Shown here in pieces: positions 1-12,599 of a DNA stretch of 64,000 nucleotides. Source of the stretch: Microbacterium natoriense (GTDB taxonomy: Bacteria > Actinomycetota > Actinomycetes > Actinomycetales > Microbacteriaceae); NCBI RefSeq assembly GCF_030816295.1, contig NZ_JAUSXV010000001.1:558001-622000 (forward strand), read 5' to 3'. Under the pieces are notes generated by a model. That model searched no databases. It worked only from the letters and a program-made list of their open reading frames with translations, and was not told the origin of the DNA. Each line of letters starts with the position of its first letter. Position 1 is the stretch's first letter. A program made the position numbers and the translations under genes.

Positions 1-1
1 C

Positions 2-307
2 TCGGGCTGGCAGGCGGCCCTGGCCCGTGAGAACGTGGTGCTGCAGTGGGACGAGCTCGCCGGCGCCGACACCGCGAAGCACTCCGAACCGGTGTCGCTC
101 GAGCGCGGTCTGCTCACGGTGAAGTGCGATTCGACGGCGTGGGCGAAGAACCTGCAGTACATGCGCGCGACGATCCTCACCGAGATCGGCCGACGCTATC
201 CGGATGCCGGTGTGGAGAACCTCCGCTTCATCGGACCGGACGTCCCCTCGTGGAAATGGGGCCCCAGAGTCGTTCCAGGGCGGGGTCCGCGCGATACCTA
301 CGGGTAG
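2..307 (+). CDS. dciA: DciA family (DUF721) protein, 3' part only
   Basis: The open frame runs in from the window edge, so the start and N-terminus are missing. About 101 residues remain. They carry the typical DciA/DUF721 C-terminal core: a strand ending in KCDSTAWAKNLQYMR, a helix, and the tail PSWKWGPRVVPGRGPRDTYG that is common in actinobacterial members. DciA proteins are the ancestral loaders of the replicative helicase DnaB at oriC. Lying directly before gyrB on the same strand matches the usual dnaA-dnaN-recF-dciA-gyrB-gyrA order. The identity rests on family resemblance and synteny. The GTG at 35 is internal and is not the start. Confidence 0.85.
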   Translation, partial: SGWQAALARENVVLQWDELAGADTAKHSEPVSLERGLLTVKCDSTAWAKNLQYMRATILTEIGRRYPDAGVENLRFIGPDVPSWKWGPRVVPGRGPRDTYG

Positions 308-384
308 GAGACCAGTTATGGGGTCTGAATCGCTCAGAAGGCCACACACGGCGTTCTAGCCGACATTTGATCATGAAAGCCCGC

Positions 385-390
385 TAGAAT
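385..390 (+). promoter_or_regulatory. Candidate -10 element (TAGAAT) for gyrB
   Basis: TAGAAT lies 37 bases before the gyrB ATG at 427, and GGAG at 411-414 serves as a plausible ribosome site. No convincing -35 hexamer stands at 16-18 bases upstream. The same TAGAAT form recurs before other genes in the window. Confidence 0.45.
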
Positions 391-426
391 GGGAGTTCGT
401 GATATCGATGTGGAGACTGCCCTCTG

Positions 427-2497
<2,071 letters not shown>

Positions 2498-2502
2498 CAT
2501 GC

Positions 2503-2582
2503 ATTTCGTCTCGCTCCGCTCGCTCAACGACCCGTGCTCTTCCCCGGTCGTCGAGCGAGGAGCGCAGCGACGAGACGAAACG
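2503..2582. repeat. Palindromic dispersed repeat between gyrB and gyrA
   Basis: The left arm (2503-2532, TTTCGTCTCGCTCCGCTCGC then TCAACGACC) is answered by a near-perfect inverted right arm (2547-2582, GGTCGTCGAGCGAGGAGCGC then AGCGACGAGACGAAAC). A related element lies at 24039-24140. As RNA it would fold into a long hairpin between two gyrase genes that usually lie closer together. It resembles a REP-type element of the genus. Confidence 0.75.
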
Positions 2583-2617
2583 CCTCACGATGACTCTTCC
2601 AGACGAGAGATGAACAC

Positions 2618-5181
<2,564 letters not shown>

Positions 5182-5185
<4 letters not shown>

Positions 5186-5586
5186 GCACAGTAGCCGACA
5201 AGCTGGCGAAGAAGTCCACGCGCAAGACCAGCGGCAAGCAGGTTCGCCTGCGCCTGGTCTACGTCGACTTCTGGTCGGCCGTGAAGCTCTCCTTCCTGGG
5301 TGCCGTCGCACTCGCGATCGTCACGATGGTGTCGTTCTTCCTGATCTACATGGTTCTGCAGGCCACGGGCATCATCGCCCAGGCCGACGACTTCGTCGCG
5401 CAGTTCACAGACAACAGCATCCGCCTCACCGAGGTTGCGGGTCTTCCGCAGGTCATGGCGTTCGCCGCCGTGGTGTCGATCCTCAACCTGATCGTCTTCA
5501 CGGTGCTCGGCGCCGTGGTCGCGGGCATCTACAACCTGGCGGTCAAGGTCACAGGCGGCCTGCTCGTCGGCTTCATGTCGAACTGA
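5182..5586 (+). CDS. DUF3566 membrane protein
   Basis: A 134-residue membrane protein that follows gyrA in many actinobacteria. A basic N-terminal cytoplasmic segment rich in Lys/Arg (residues 1-30, [10 protein letters not shown]) precedes [18 protein letters not shown], typical of DUF3566. Two hydrophobic helices follow at about residues 33-57 and 94-120. Its start overlaps the gyrA stop by 4 bases and a strong terminator follows, so it is the last gene of the gyrase transcript. The function of the family is not established. Linkage to gyrA suggests an accessory housekeeping role at most. Confidence 0.88.
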
Positions 5587-5597
5587 CCTTCAGCTCA

Positions 5598-5633
5598 CGA
5601 GAAAGGCGGATGCTCCGGCATCCGCCTTTCTCG
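5598..5633. terminator. Bidirectional terminator after the gyrA operon
   Basis: Perfect 16-bp stem (arms 5598-5613 and 5618-5633) with loop TCCG. It lies between the DUF3566 stop and the convergent VIT-family gene, so it can serve both transcripts. Confidence 0.85.
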
Positions 5634-5636
5634 TTC

Positions 5637-6347
5637 TCACACGATGCCGGTGGTGCCGAGCAGCGTGCCGATCAGCCACGTCGCGGCGAGGGCGAGCCCG
5701 CCGCCGATGACGAGTCTGATCGCGGCGCGCGCCGGTCGCGATCCGCCGATCCGGGCGCTCACCGCCCCCGTGACGGCCAGAGCGATCAGCACGGCGGCGA
5801 AGGTGATCGGCACACGGACGGACGCCGGGGGCAGCAGGATCGCGAGCAGGGGGAGCAGCGCCCCGAGCGTGAAGGCGATCGCGGATGACATCGCCGCATG
5901 CCAGGGATTGACCAGGTCGTCCTGGTCGATGCCGAGCTCGACCTCGAGATGGGCCGCGAGCGCGTCGTGCGCGGTGAGCTCTTCGGCGACCCTGCGTGCG
6001 GTGTCCTCACTGAGACCGCGGTCTCGATACAGACCTGTGAGCTCGGCGAGCTCGGCATCGGGCATCGTCCGCAGCTCCTCGCGCTCTTTCGCGATCAGTG
6101 CCCTTTCGCTGTCGCGTTGGCTGCTCACCGAGACGTACTCGCCGAGTGCCATCGAGATCGCTCCGCCGACGAGCCCGGCGAGGCCGGCCGTCAGCAACGC
6201 CGCGTTGTCGGTCGTCGCGCCGGCGACGCCGACCACGAGAGACGCCACCGAGACGATCCCGTCGTTCGCGCCGAGCACGCCGGCCCGCAGCCAGTTCAGG
6301 CGCTGGCCGAGTCCGCCTTCGTGCGCCTCGCCCTCATGAGTGGTCAT
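5637..6347 (-). CDS. VIT1/CCC1-family Fe2+/Mn2+ transporter-like membrane protein
   Basis: About 236 residues of the vacuolar iron transporter (VIT1/CCC1) family, expected to move Fe2+ or Mn2+ across the membrane. The hallmark N-terminus is present: LRAGVLGANDGIVSVASLVVGVAGA, then the second helix GAISMALGEYVSVSSQRD with the conserved MALGEY. A cytoplasmic helical hairpin with Glu-rich EREELRTMPDAELAEL forms the metal-binding domain, and three more hydrophobic segments end the protein. ATG at 6347 (MTTHEGEAHEGG) is chosen because the family motif begins soon after it. An upstream in-frame ATG at 6446 would add an unlikely Arg-rich leader. It diverges from the sensor kinase gene. Confidence 0.85.
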   Translation of the reverse strand: MTTHEGEAHEGGLGQRLNWLRAGVLGANDGIVSVASLVVGVAGATTDNAALLTAGLAGLVGGAISMALGEYVSVSSQRDSERALIAKEREELRTMPDAELAELTGLYRDRGLSEDTARRVAEELTAHDALAAHLEVELGIDQDDLVNPWHAAMSSAIAFTLGALLPLLAILLPPASVRVPITFAAVLIALAVTGAVSARIGGSRPARAAIRLVIGGGLALAATWLIGTLLGTTGIV

Positions 6348-6463
6348 GGTGACAGTGAACCAGAAGCCTGCGGGGCCGGGGCCGTCGGCGGTAGGGAAAA
6401 CCCGAAGCGCACTGTCCGGGTGCCTCCGTGTCGCGCGCTTCCGCACCGCCGTACCTTGGGACT

Positions 6464-7729
6464 ATGACCACACAGACTGCGACCCCACGGGACACGGGCA
6501 CGGCGAGACCGCCGCTGCGGATCGTCCTGACGATCCTTCATCTCGGCGCACTCGGTGTCCTGGGCGCCGCGATCCTCGGAACCCTCTCGGGCCTGTTCGG
6601 CGCCGGCCTCGGACTCCTCTTCGTCTTCGGCGTCGGCATCTTCCTGCTCATCGGGTTCGTGTACGCGCTGTTCGGCCTCGGCTGGTTCGAGGTCGAGAGG
6701 ATCGCAGCTCTCTACAAAGTGCCGATCGCGCCGCTCCGGCGACGCCGCAGCGTCCACACCGGCTTCGCCGGGTGGATCCGCTCGATCGGGCGGCAGGTGA
6801 TCGACGGACGCATGTGGCGGGCGCTGGCGAACTTCGCGCTCGCGTGCATCGCCGGTGGACTCGTGCTGCGCCTCGTCTGGGGAGTGGTGTGGTCGGCGAT
6901 GATCTCGTTCGCACCCCTCACCGGCGACGGCGTGGTGGCAGGGCCCTTCGGCAACGTGATCGAGGCGTCGTGGGCGCCTCTGGTCGGCATCCTCGGTGTT
7001 CTCGCGTCCGCCGCGGGCATCGTCGGGCTGGCCCTGTTGCATCGGGTGCTGTCGCTCGCGATCGTCGCCCAGAGCCGCGAAGCCGAGCTCACCGAGCGCG
7101 TGCGCACCACCACCGCCCAGCGCGAAGGCGCGGTACGGGCGGCCGATGTCGAGCGCACCCGCATCGAGCGCGACCTGCATGACGGCGTGCAGCCTCGGCT
7201 GGTATCGGTCGGCATGACGCTCGGGCTCGCGCATCAGAAGATCGACGACGACCCGGCGGCGGCCAAGGAGCTGATCTCCGAGGCGCACACGTCGACCAAG
7301 GCGGCGATCACCGAGCTCAGGCAGCTCGCCCGCGGCATCCACGCCTCCGTTCTCGACGACCGTGGTCTCGACGCCGCACTCTCGGCGCTGGCCAGCCGAT
7401 CGCACATACCGGTGAGCCTCGACGTCCGGATGGAAGGACGCTGCAGCCGCGAGGCCGAGGCGGCCGTGTACTTCGCGATCGCCGAGTCGCTCACCAACGC
7501 GGCCAAGCACTCGCGAGCCAGCGAGGCCAGGGTCATCGTGCGACTCCGCGAGGGCAACGTCCTCTGGGCACGCGTCGAAGACAACGGCATGGGCGGCGCG
7601 CAGGTGCAGCCGGGCGGAGGTCTCGACGGCATCTCGAACCGCATCCTCGCGGCCGGCGGAACGTTCCGCCTCGACAGCCCCTTCGGTGGCCCGACCAGTC
7701 TCGAGGTGAACGTGCCATGCGCATCCTGA
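6464..7729 (+). CDS. Sensor histidine kinase (HisKA_3, NarL/LiaS type)
   Basis: About 421 residues. The N-terminal half has roughly four membrane helices. The C-terminal half has the HisKA_3 dimerisation motif with the phosphoacceptor histidine in ERDLHDGVQPRL, and a HATPase domain with N-box SLTNAAKHSRAS and G-box-like EDNGMGG. It would autophosphorylate in response to an envelope signal and pass phosphate to the regulator whose gene overlaps it by 13 bases. The start chosen is ATG 6464 (MTTQTATPRD), preceded by TACCTTGGGAC and no Shine-Dalgarno, which suggests a leaderless mRNA. The architecture and neighbours resemble LiaRS-type envelope-stress systems, but the signal is unknown. Confidence 0.9.
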   Translation: MTTQTATPRDTGTARPPLRIVLTILHLGALGVLGAAILGTLSGLFGAGLGLLFVFGVGIFLLIGFVYALFGLGWFEVERIAALYKVPIAPLRRRRSVHTGFAGWIRSIGRQVIDGRMWRALANFALACIAGGLVLRLVWGVVWSAMISFAPLTGDGVVAGPFGNVIEASWAPLVGILGVLASAAGIVGLALLHRVLSLAIVAQSREAELTERVRTTTAQREGAVRAADVERTRIERDLHDGVQPRLVSVGMTLGLAHQKIDDDPAAAKELISEAHTSTKAAITELRQLARGIHASVLDDRGLDAALSALASRSHIPVSLDVRMEGRCSREAEAAVYFAIAESLTNAAKHSRASEARVIVRLREGNVLWARVEDNGMGGAQVQPGGGLDGISNRILAAGGTFRLDSPFGGPTSLEVNVPCAS

Positions 7730-8406
7730 TCTGCGAGGACTCGGTCCTTCTGCGCGAAGGGCTCGTGCGTCTTCTCGAAGACGCCGGCCATCAGGTGGTC
7801 GCCGCCCTCTCCGACACCGAGGGACTGACGGAGGCGGTGGCGGATGCAGCGCCCGAGCTCTGCATCCTCGATGTCAGACTTCCGCCCACGTTCACCGACG
7901 AGGGGATCCGCGCCGCCCTCGGACTGCGCCAGACGAACCCTCAGCTGCCGCTGCTCGTGCTGTCGCAGTACGTCGAGGAGCGCTACGCATCCGATCTCAT
8001 CGCCGCCCAGGGCGGGCCGCTCGGGTACCTGCTCAAAGACCGGGTCGCCGATGTCACCGAGTTCCTCGAATCGGTGAACCGCATCTCTGAAGGGGCGACC
8101 GTGCTCGATCCCGAGGTCGTGGCGCAGCTGCTCATGCGGCGCCATCGCGACGATCGGATGCTGCGCCTCACCGAGCGCGAGCGCACCGTGCTCGCACTGA
8201 TCGCCGAGGGCAAGTCGAATCAGGCGATCGCCGCGCTGCTCTTCCTCTCCGAGGCGAGCATCGAGAAGCACATCACATCCATCTTCCAGAAGCTGGGCCT
8301 CGAGCAGGACGAATCGGGAAACCGCCGCGTGCTCGCCGCTCTCGCTCACATCGAGAATCTCGGCGGCGCGACGCCGCCGGCCGGTCAGACAGGAGCCGCA
8401 CGATGA
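7717..8406 (+). CDS. Response regulator, NarL/LuxR family
   Basis: 229 residues. The receiver domain (about 1-120) has the acidic pair Glu7/Asp8, phosphoacceptor Asp52 in CILDVRLPP, and conserved Lys107 in YLLKDR. The LuxR-type helix-turn-helix (about 155-215) shows LTERERTVLALIAEGKSNQAI and SEASIEKHITSIFQKL. It overlaps the kinase gene upstream and its stop overlaps the next start (ATGA), so kinase, regulator and adhesin-like protein form one coupled operon. It should bind DNA once phosphorylated by the kinase; targets are not visible here. Confidence 0.93.
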   Translation: MRILICEDSVLLREGLVRLLEDAGHQVVAALSDTEGLTEAVADAAPELCILDVRLPPTFTDEGIRAALGLRQTNPQLPLLVLSQYVEERYASDLIAAQGGPLGYLLKDRVADVTEFLESVNRISEGATVLDPEVVAQLLMRRHRDDRMLRLTERERTVLALIAEGKSNQAIAALLFLSEASIEKHITSIFQKLGLEQDESGNRRVLAALAHIENLGGATPPAGQTGAAR

Positions 8407-9218
8407 GCATCAGTACTCCCCCGCCCGCCCGCACCGCCGGGCAGCCGTGGATCACCATCACCCTCGCCGTCTTCGGCGGCCTCGCGCTGGCGGGAGCCGG
8501 CGCGACGGCCGCGGTCGCGGCGTCGGCGGACCTCGATCGCACCGACGTGGTGCAGCGGATCGACGTCGACGGCGTCGAGAGCCTCGATCTCGACGCCAGC
8601 GCGAGCGACGTGCGGGTCGAGTTCGGCGACGTCGACGAGGCGGAGCTGTCGGTCAAGGGTGGTCGAGGCGGCGCGTGGACCATCGAGAGAGATGGCGACG
8701 AGCTTCTCGTCCGCAGCCCTGATTCGGGGTTCGGCTGGTGGTTCGGGCGTTGGTTCGACGACGACCGCACGGCCGTGCTGACGCTGCCGACCGAGCTCGA
8801 AGGACTCGACGCGAGCTTCAGGCTCAACGCGGGCGGGCTCGACATCACCGGTTCGTACGGCGAGCTCGACCTCGAACTCGCCGCCGGCGATCTGAACGTC
8901 GACGGATCCGCGCGGTCACTCGAGGCCGACGTCAGCGCGGGGGGCGCCGATCTGCTCCTCGACGGTGTGGACGAAGCCGACCTCTCGGTGGCGGCCGGAG
9001 ACCTCTCCGTCGAGCTGACCGGTTCGGCGCCGAGTCGTGTGACGATCACCGCGAACGCCGGTTCGGCCGATCTCACCCTGCCCGACACCGGGTATCACGT
9101 CACCCAGAGCGTGAGCGCCGGCGAGCTCGACAACAGGCTCGAGCAGTCGTCGGACTCGCGGAACTCGATCGAGGTGACCCTCTCCGCGGGGACGGTCACA
9201 CTGCGTCCGGGCAGTTGA
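8403..9218 (+). CDS. Membrane-anchored DUF4097/LiaF-like beta-repeat protein
   Basis: 271 residues. A short cytoplasmic N-terminus and one membrane helix (about 17-40, ITITLAVFGGLALAGAGATA) are followed by an extracellular beta-strand repeat domain rich in Asp, Leu and Gly (ESLDLDASASDVRVEFGDVD, GGLDITGSYGELDLELAAGD, and similar units), typical of DUF4097 'putative adhesin' proteins. It is translationally coupled to the response regulator. By analogy with LiaF/LiaG beside LiaRS, it may modulate the sensor kinase or respond to envelope stress. This role is inferred from architecture and linkage. A terminator follows. Confidence 0.78.
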   Translation: MSISTPPPARTAGQPWITITLAVFGGLALAGAGATAAVAASADLDRTDVVQRIDVDGVESLDLDASASDVRVEFGDVDEAELSVKGGRGGAWTIERDGDELLVRSPDSGFGWWFGRWFDDDRTAVLTLPTELEGLDASFRLNAGGLDITGSYGELDLELAAGDLNVDGSARSLEADVSAGGADLLLDGVDEADLSVAAGDLSVELTGSAPSRVTITANAGSADLTLPDTGYHVTQSVSAGELDNRLEQSSDSRNSIEVTLSAGTVTLRPGS

Positions 9219-9224
9219 TCGAGA

Positions 9225-9258
9225 AGCGGATGCCGGGCGGCAGTGCCCGGCATCCGCT
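9225..9258 (+). terminator. Terminator of the two-component operon
   Basis: 14-bp perfect stem, AGCGGATGCCGGGC (9225-9238) with GCCCGGCATCCGCT (9245-9258), followed by GTTCCTT. Confidence 0.85.
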
Positions 9259-9314
9259 GTTCCTTGCCCCGATTGGGATTCTGGCTGATCTTCGGGTAAA
9301 GTCTTTGAGGTTGC

Positions 9315-9391
9315 GGGGCTATAGCTCAGGCGGTTAGAGCGCTTCACTGATAATGAAGAGGTCCCAGGTTCAAGTCCTGGTAGCCCCACCA
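9315..9391 (+). tRNA. tRNA-Ile (anticodon GAT)
   Basis: Acceptor arms GGGGCTA and TAGCCCC, anticodon loop CTGATAA (GAT), TTCAAGT T-loop, discriminator A and an encoded CCA (9389-9391). A canonical cloverleaf of 77 bases including CCA. Confidence 0.97.
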
Positions 9392-9414
9392 TCAAACTCA
9401 AGAAATCCCGTTAC

Positions 9415-9487
9415 GGGGCCTTAGCTCAGTTGGTAGAGCGCCTGCTTTGCAAGCAGGATGTCAGGAGTTCGAATCTCCTAGGCTCCA
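9415..9487 (+). tRNA. tRNA-Ala (anticodon TGC)
   Basis: Acceptor arms GGGGCCT and AGGCTCC keep the G3:U70 pair that identifies alanine tRNA. The anticodon is TGC in loop TTTGCAA, and the T-loop is TTCGAAT. CCA is not encoded, unlike in the neighbouring tRNA-Ile. Confidence 0.97.
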
Positions 9488-9495
9488 CAGAGATC

Positions 9496-9531
9496 CGAAG
9501 AGGGCCCGAGCGTATGCGCGGGCCCTCTTCG
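9496..9531 (+). terminator. Terminator after the tRNA pair
   Basis: 13-bp perfect stem CGAAGAGGGCCCG (9496-9508) with CGGGCCCTCTTCG (9519-9531). Confidence 0.85.
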
Positions 9532-9550
9532 CGTATGCGAGAGTGGAGGC

Positions 9551-10084
9551 ATGGCATCTCCGCAGGCGCTCAGCGAGCCGGATCGACGGCTCGTCGCTCT
9601 GTGGGCGGCTGACTGCGCAGAGCGGGTGCTGCCTCTGTTCGACGCCGAGGCGCCGGATGACGACAGGGCGCGAGACGGCATCGCTCGCGCCCGAGCGTTC
9701 GGGCGGGGCGAGCTCGATACGGCCGAGGAGATCCGCAGGCGATTCGTCGCCGGCCGCGCGGCTCATTCGGCGACGTCACCCGCGGCAGTCGCCGCCGCGC
9801 GTTCGGCCGGGCAGGCATCAGGTGTGGCGCACATGGGGGCGCATGCTCTGGGCGCCGCCGCCTACGCGGCCAAGGCCGCCTCCCTCGCGGCGGTCGATCA
9901 CGACGCTGCCCACCGCGACGAGGTCGGCTGGCAGCTGGGTCACATGAGCGACGAGGTCCGTGCCGCGTTTGCGCGCCTTCCGCTGCTGGGAACGGACTCG
10001 GCTGGCCCCCTGGGCGCGGGCCTGCTGGCATCCGGAGCGCTCGGGGCGACCATCCGGGAGATCCAGGCGGAGCTGCGGAGTTGA
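9551..10084 (+). CDS. Imm-5-like putative immunity protein
   Basis: 177 residues, Ala-rich and helical. The opening LSEPDRRLVALWAADCAERVLPLFDAEAP, followed by ARAFGRGELDTAEEIRRR and the helix AHMGAHALGAAAYAAKAASLAA, resembles the Imm-5-like putative immunity proteins encoded near polymorphic toxin loci. Such proteins would neutralise a cognate toxin in the cytoplasm. No toxin gene is visible beside it. The start follows GGAGG closely. Its stop region overlaps the TTG start of the next gene (TTGA), so the two are coupled. Family assignment is by recognised pattern and was not searched. Confidence 0.68.
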   Translation: MASPQALSEPDRRLVALWAADCAERVLPLFDAEAPDDDRARDGIARARAFGRGELDTAEEIRRRFVAGRAAHSATSPAAVAAARSAGQASGVAHMGAHALGAAAYAAKAASLAAVDHDAAHRDEVGWQLGHMSDEVRAAFARLPLLGTDSAGPLGAGLLASGALGATIREIQAELRS

Positions 10085-11163
10085 CGAACTCGTCGGAGGA
10101 TGCCGTCTCGTGTCTGCTGGCCGGTCCGCGAGGCCGTCGGCTGTGCCTGCAGTACGCCCTTAATGTGTCGCCTTCGATCGGTACGCCCCTCTTCCAGCTC
10201 TCGCATCGGGCTGCTCCGCAATCCTCCGCGCTGCTGATCATCGGTGACGGGGAGCCGGCCGAGGAGCCCGACTACACCCTCGAGCACCTGGCCGAGCTGA
10301 TCACGTCGATCGCTGTGCCGCCTCCCAGCGGCGAGACCCTGCACGCTGCGCTCCGTGACTCCGTGGACGCAGCGCGCTATTGGCAGGAGCCCGACGGCGC
10401 CGACGTGGTCGCGACTCACCCCGCAGTCCTCGCGTCGCTCGCGGGCATCGCACGTGCCATCGTCGCGTCGCCTGTCGCGGCGTCGTGGGACTCTCCGTCC
10501 GACCCGCAGCAGTGGGCCGTGGACTGGCGCGCGGCCGCAGACGCCGGTCCTTTGCCGACGAACGCCGCGAGGCTGTTGACCGACTGGGACCGTGACCGGC
10601 GTGAGGACGAGAAGCGCGCACCTCGGGAGAGCCCACGAGACGTGCAGACGATCTTCACGGGCACGTGGTGGTCGCTGCCGATGAGCCTTCTGCAGACGCG
10701 CGGGAGCGTGCGCGCCGCGCTCGAGCTGTACGAGGATTCCTTCGGCCCGGAAGCGGCGACGGTGATCCCCGTGCGCGGCACCGGTCGAATCTGCGAGATC
10801 CGTTCCGCGGAAGACTGGGCGCGACTGTGCCTGCGCTACCCGGTCGAGGTCACGGCATCCCGTCGCCACGATTGGTATCGCGTCACCGGTCGCGACGGAC
10901 GCTGGATCATCCCCGATTGGACGCGGGTCGCGGCCGACTGGGATGCCGTGCACCTCACCGTGCTCGGTTACCTCAGCGCCGCGACCAGGCTGATACCGGT
11001 CGATGACGAATACGCATCGGTCATCGGAGGCTGGGCGCCTGATTCGACGGTGTGGCTCACCGACTCCGCTCGGGAGTCGGCGCCCCGGCAGCACTGGGCC
11101 CGCCCCGATGGACGGAGCGAGTGGATCCGACAGGAACCGGGCGCCGACGGCATCCGTCCGTGA
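10081..11163 (+). CDS. Hypothetical protein coupled to the Imm-5-like gene
   Basis: A 360-residue soluble protein with no family I recognise, no signal peptide and no membrane helix. The likely TTG start overlaps the stop of the preceding immunity-like gene by 4 bases, which implies co-expression. The C-terminal third is rich in Trp and Arg/Asp (DWYRVTGRDGRWIIPDWTRV) and looks like a compact alpha/beta domain. GC and codon use match the surroundings, so the frame is convincing. It might be a second immunity component or an unrelated protein. No function is claimed. Confidence 0.7.
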   Translation: MTNSSEDAVSCLLAGPRGRRLCLQYALNVSPSIGTPLFQLSHRAAPQSSALLIIGDGEPAEEPDYTLEHLAELITSIAVPPPSGETLHAALRDSVDAARYWQEPDGADVVATHPAVLASLAGIARAIVASPVAASWDSPSDPQQWAVDWRAAADAGPLPTNAARLLTDWDRDRREDEKRAPRESPRDVQTIFTGTWWSLPMSLLQTRGSVRAALELYEDSFGPEAATVIPVRGTGRICEIRSAEDWARLCLRYPVEVTASRRHDWYRVTGRDGRWIIPDWTRVAADWDAVHLTVLGYLSAATRLIPVDDEYASVIGGWAPDSTVWLTDSARESAPRQHWARPDGRSEWIRQEPGADGIRP

Positions 11164-11254
11164 TCTGCGCGCATGATTCGAAGGAGTTCTCTCGTTCTGA
11201 AGGAGGAATCTCGCCGAACTCTCCTCCCGATCGTGTGTTCTCCTTCGGAACGCG

Positions 11255-11665
11255 TCAGCCGATCGACACTGCTCGGCCCAGCCGGATGCCGGTGTCGAGA
11301 GCCGTCTGGATCACGTCGAGCAACTGTCGTCCGTCGGACGTGACGAAGTAGTCCGAGAGGTCCGTGATGCTCGCTGCGATGTCGTCGCCCCACGGTGGCG
11401 CGGCGGCCGGGTCGTCGAGGTCCCAGATGAGGGCGGATGGCGGAAGCAGAGTCAGCTGCCGGCGAATGTCAGAGAGCTCACCCCTGGCCGCATCCAGATG
11501 ACTGACGTCGAGTTCGCCGTGCTGATACAGATCGCCGAGGCGCGGGAAACGGCGTCCGCGCGCGCCGTCTTCCAGCCGACCGGTGACGGTGTCGAAGAAC
11601 GCGCCGAGGAAAGCGCCCGTTCCGATCGGATACGCGATCGGACCGACTCGAAGGCTCACGCCCAT
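11255..11665 (-). CDS. Imm70-like immunity protein
   Basis: 136 residues. The pattern GxLRVGPIAYPIGTGAFLGAFF at the N-terminus, then LYQHGELD, LTLLPPSALIWDLDD, PPWGDDIAASITDLSDYFVTS and DGRQLLDVIQTAL follows the layout I know for immunity protein 70 (Imm70), a family encoded downstream of polymorphic or contact-dependent toxins. A GGAGGGAG ribosome site precedes ATG 11665. It converges on the Imm-5-like pair, so two different immunity families lie within about 2 kb with no toxin in sight. The identification is from memory of the family and would need a profile search. Confidence 0.7.
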   Translation of the reverse strand: MGVSLRVGPIAYPIGTGAFLGAFFDTVTGRLEDGARGRRFPRLGDLYQHGELDVSHLDAARGELSDIRRQLTLLPPSALIWDLDDPAAAPPWGDDIAASITDLSDYFVTSDGRQLLDVIQTALDTGIRLGRAVSIG

Positions 11666-11746
11666 TCGCTACTCCCTCCGCCACGATCGAAGACCACTCT
11701 ACGAGCGCGGGGGCAAGCGCGCCGACCAGTGCGCAAGCCCGCGGGA

Positions 11747-12571
11747 TCAGCCCCGCTTCGCGAACCTCTTCCGCGTCTCGGCATCCGCGGTGTACACCAC
11801 GAGCTGCACGTCGGTCTGGTCTGAGGGCCGCATCTGATGGTGCTCGAACACGAGCCTGCCCAGGGTCGGATGCTGGAACACCCGCTCGCGCGACTCGAAA
11901 CCGCCGACGCCGTGACTCTCCCAGCGCTCCCGGAACTCGCCGCTCGCGTCCATCAGCCGCCCGACCAGGTCGCGGTAGCGGGTGTCGCCCAGCCGGGGCC
12001 CGACCTCGGCCCGGAACTCGGCCAGGAAACGACGGCTCGTGTCATCCCAGTCGTCGAGCAGCGACCGCACCGCGGGATCGGTGAAGATCAGCCACAGCAG
12101 ATTGCGATCCTCGGGGTCGACGGTGGCGACGTTCGGGTACAGCGCCTCGTACGCCGCGTTCCACCCGGCGATCCCCCAGTCCGGCGCCAGGGCGTAGGCC
12201 GGATGCTCGTCGAGCGCGTCGAGGAAGCGCTGCACGTGCGCCGGTGCCGTGGCGACGGCGGAATGCGTGCCGGGCCGGGACGGCGCGAAGCCCGCGAGCG
12301 TCAGCGCGTAGTCGTGCTCGGCGACCGTCAACCGCAGCGCGGTGGCGACGGCATCCAGCACCTGTCTCGACGGGTTGATGTCGCGCCCCTGCTCCAGCCA
12401 GGTGTACCAAGTGACGCTGACCCCCGAGAGATACGAGATCTCCTCGCGGCGGAGGCCCGCAGCACGACCCCGACCGGCGGGCGGCAGCCCGAACGACGCG
12501 CGATCCAGGGTCGACCGCCGGGCGCGCAGGAACGCGCCGAGCTCCTTGCGCTGCTGCTCGTCCGTCGTCAC
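11747..12571 (-). CDS. XRE-family regulator with MmyB-like ligand-binding domain
   Basis: About 274 residues. The N-terminal helix-turn-helix reads LGAFLRARRSTLD...GLRREEISYLSGVSVTWYTWLEQGRDI, a signature of MmyB-type XRE regulators. The C-terminal half is a PAS-like MmyB ligand domain (NLLWLIFTDPAVRSLLDDWD, VGPRLGDTRYRDLVGRL, RVFQHPTLGRLVFEHHQMRP). These proteins usually repress a divergent metabolic gene. GTG 12571 is preferred because AAGGG lies 9 bases upstream; GTG 12580 is the alternative. A TAGTG-N4-CACTA palindrome lies in the gap toward ilvD. Confidence 0.88.
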   Translation of the reverse strand: MTTDEQQRKELGAFLRARRSTLDRASFGLPPAGRGRAAGLRREEISYLSGVSVTWYTWLEQGRDINPSRQVLDAVATALRLTVAEHDYALTLAGFAPSRPGTHSAVATAPAHVQRFLDALDEHPAYALAPDWGIAGWNAAYEALYPNVATVDPEDRNLLWLIFTDPAVRSLLDDWDDTSRRFLAEFRAEVGPRLGDTRYRDLVGRLMDASGEFRERWESHGVGGFESRERVFQHPTLGRLVFEHHQMRPSDQTDVQLVVYTADAETRKRFAKRG

Positions 12572-12599
12572 ATCACACACCCTTCATCATCAACAAACC

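Noticed and set aside
367..390. TTGATC as -35 for gyrB
   Set aside because: Only 12 bases from TAGAAT, too short for a normal promoter.
9315..9487. tRNA-Ile/tRNA-Ala pair as an rRNA operon spacer
   Set aside because: No 16S or 23S sequence on either side; the pair is free-standing with its own terminator.
10081..11163. 360-residue protein as the toxin partner of the immunity genes
   Set aside because: No toxin domain, secretion signal or polymorphic C-terminus seen; left as unknown.
11178..11250. CGAAGGAG/CTCCTTCG inverted repeat as a terminator
   Set aside because: Arms are about 60 bases apart with no compact loop or T-run.
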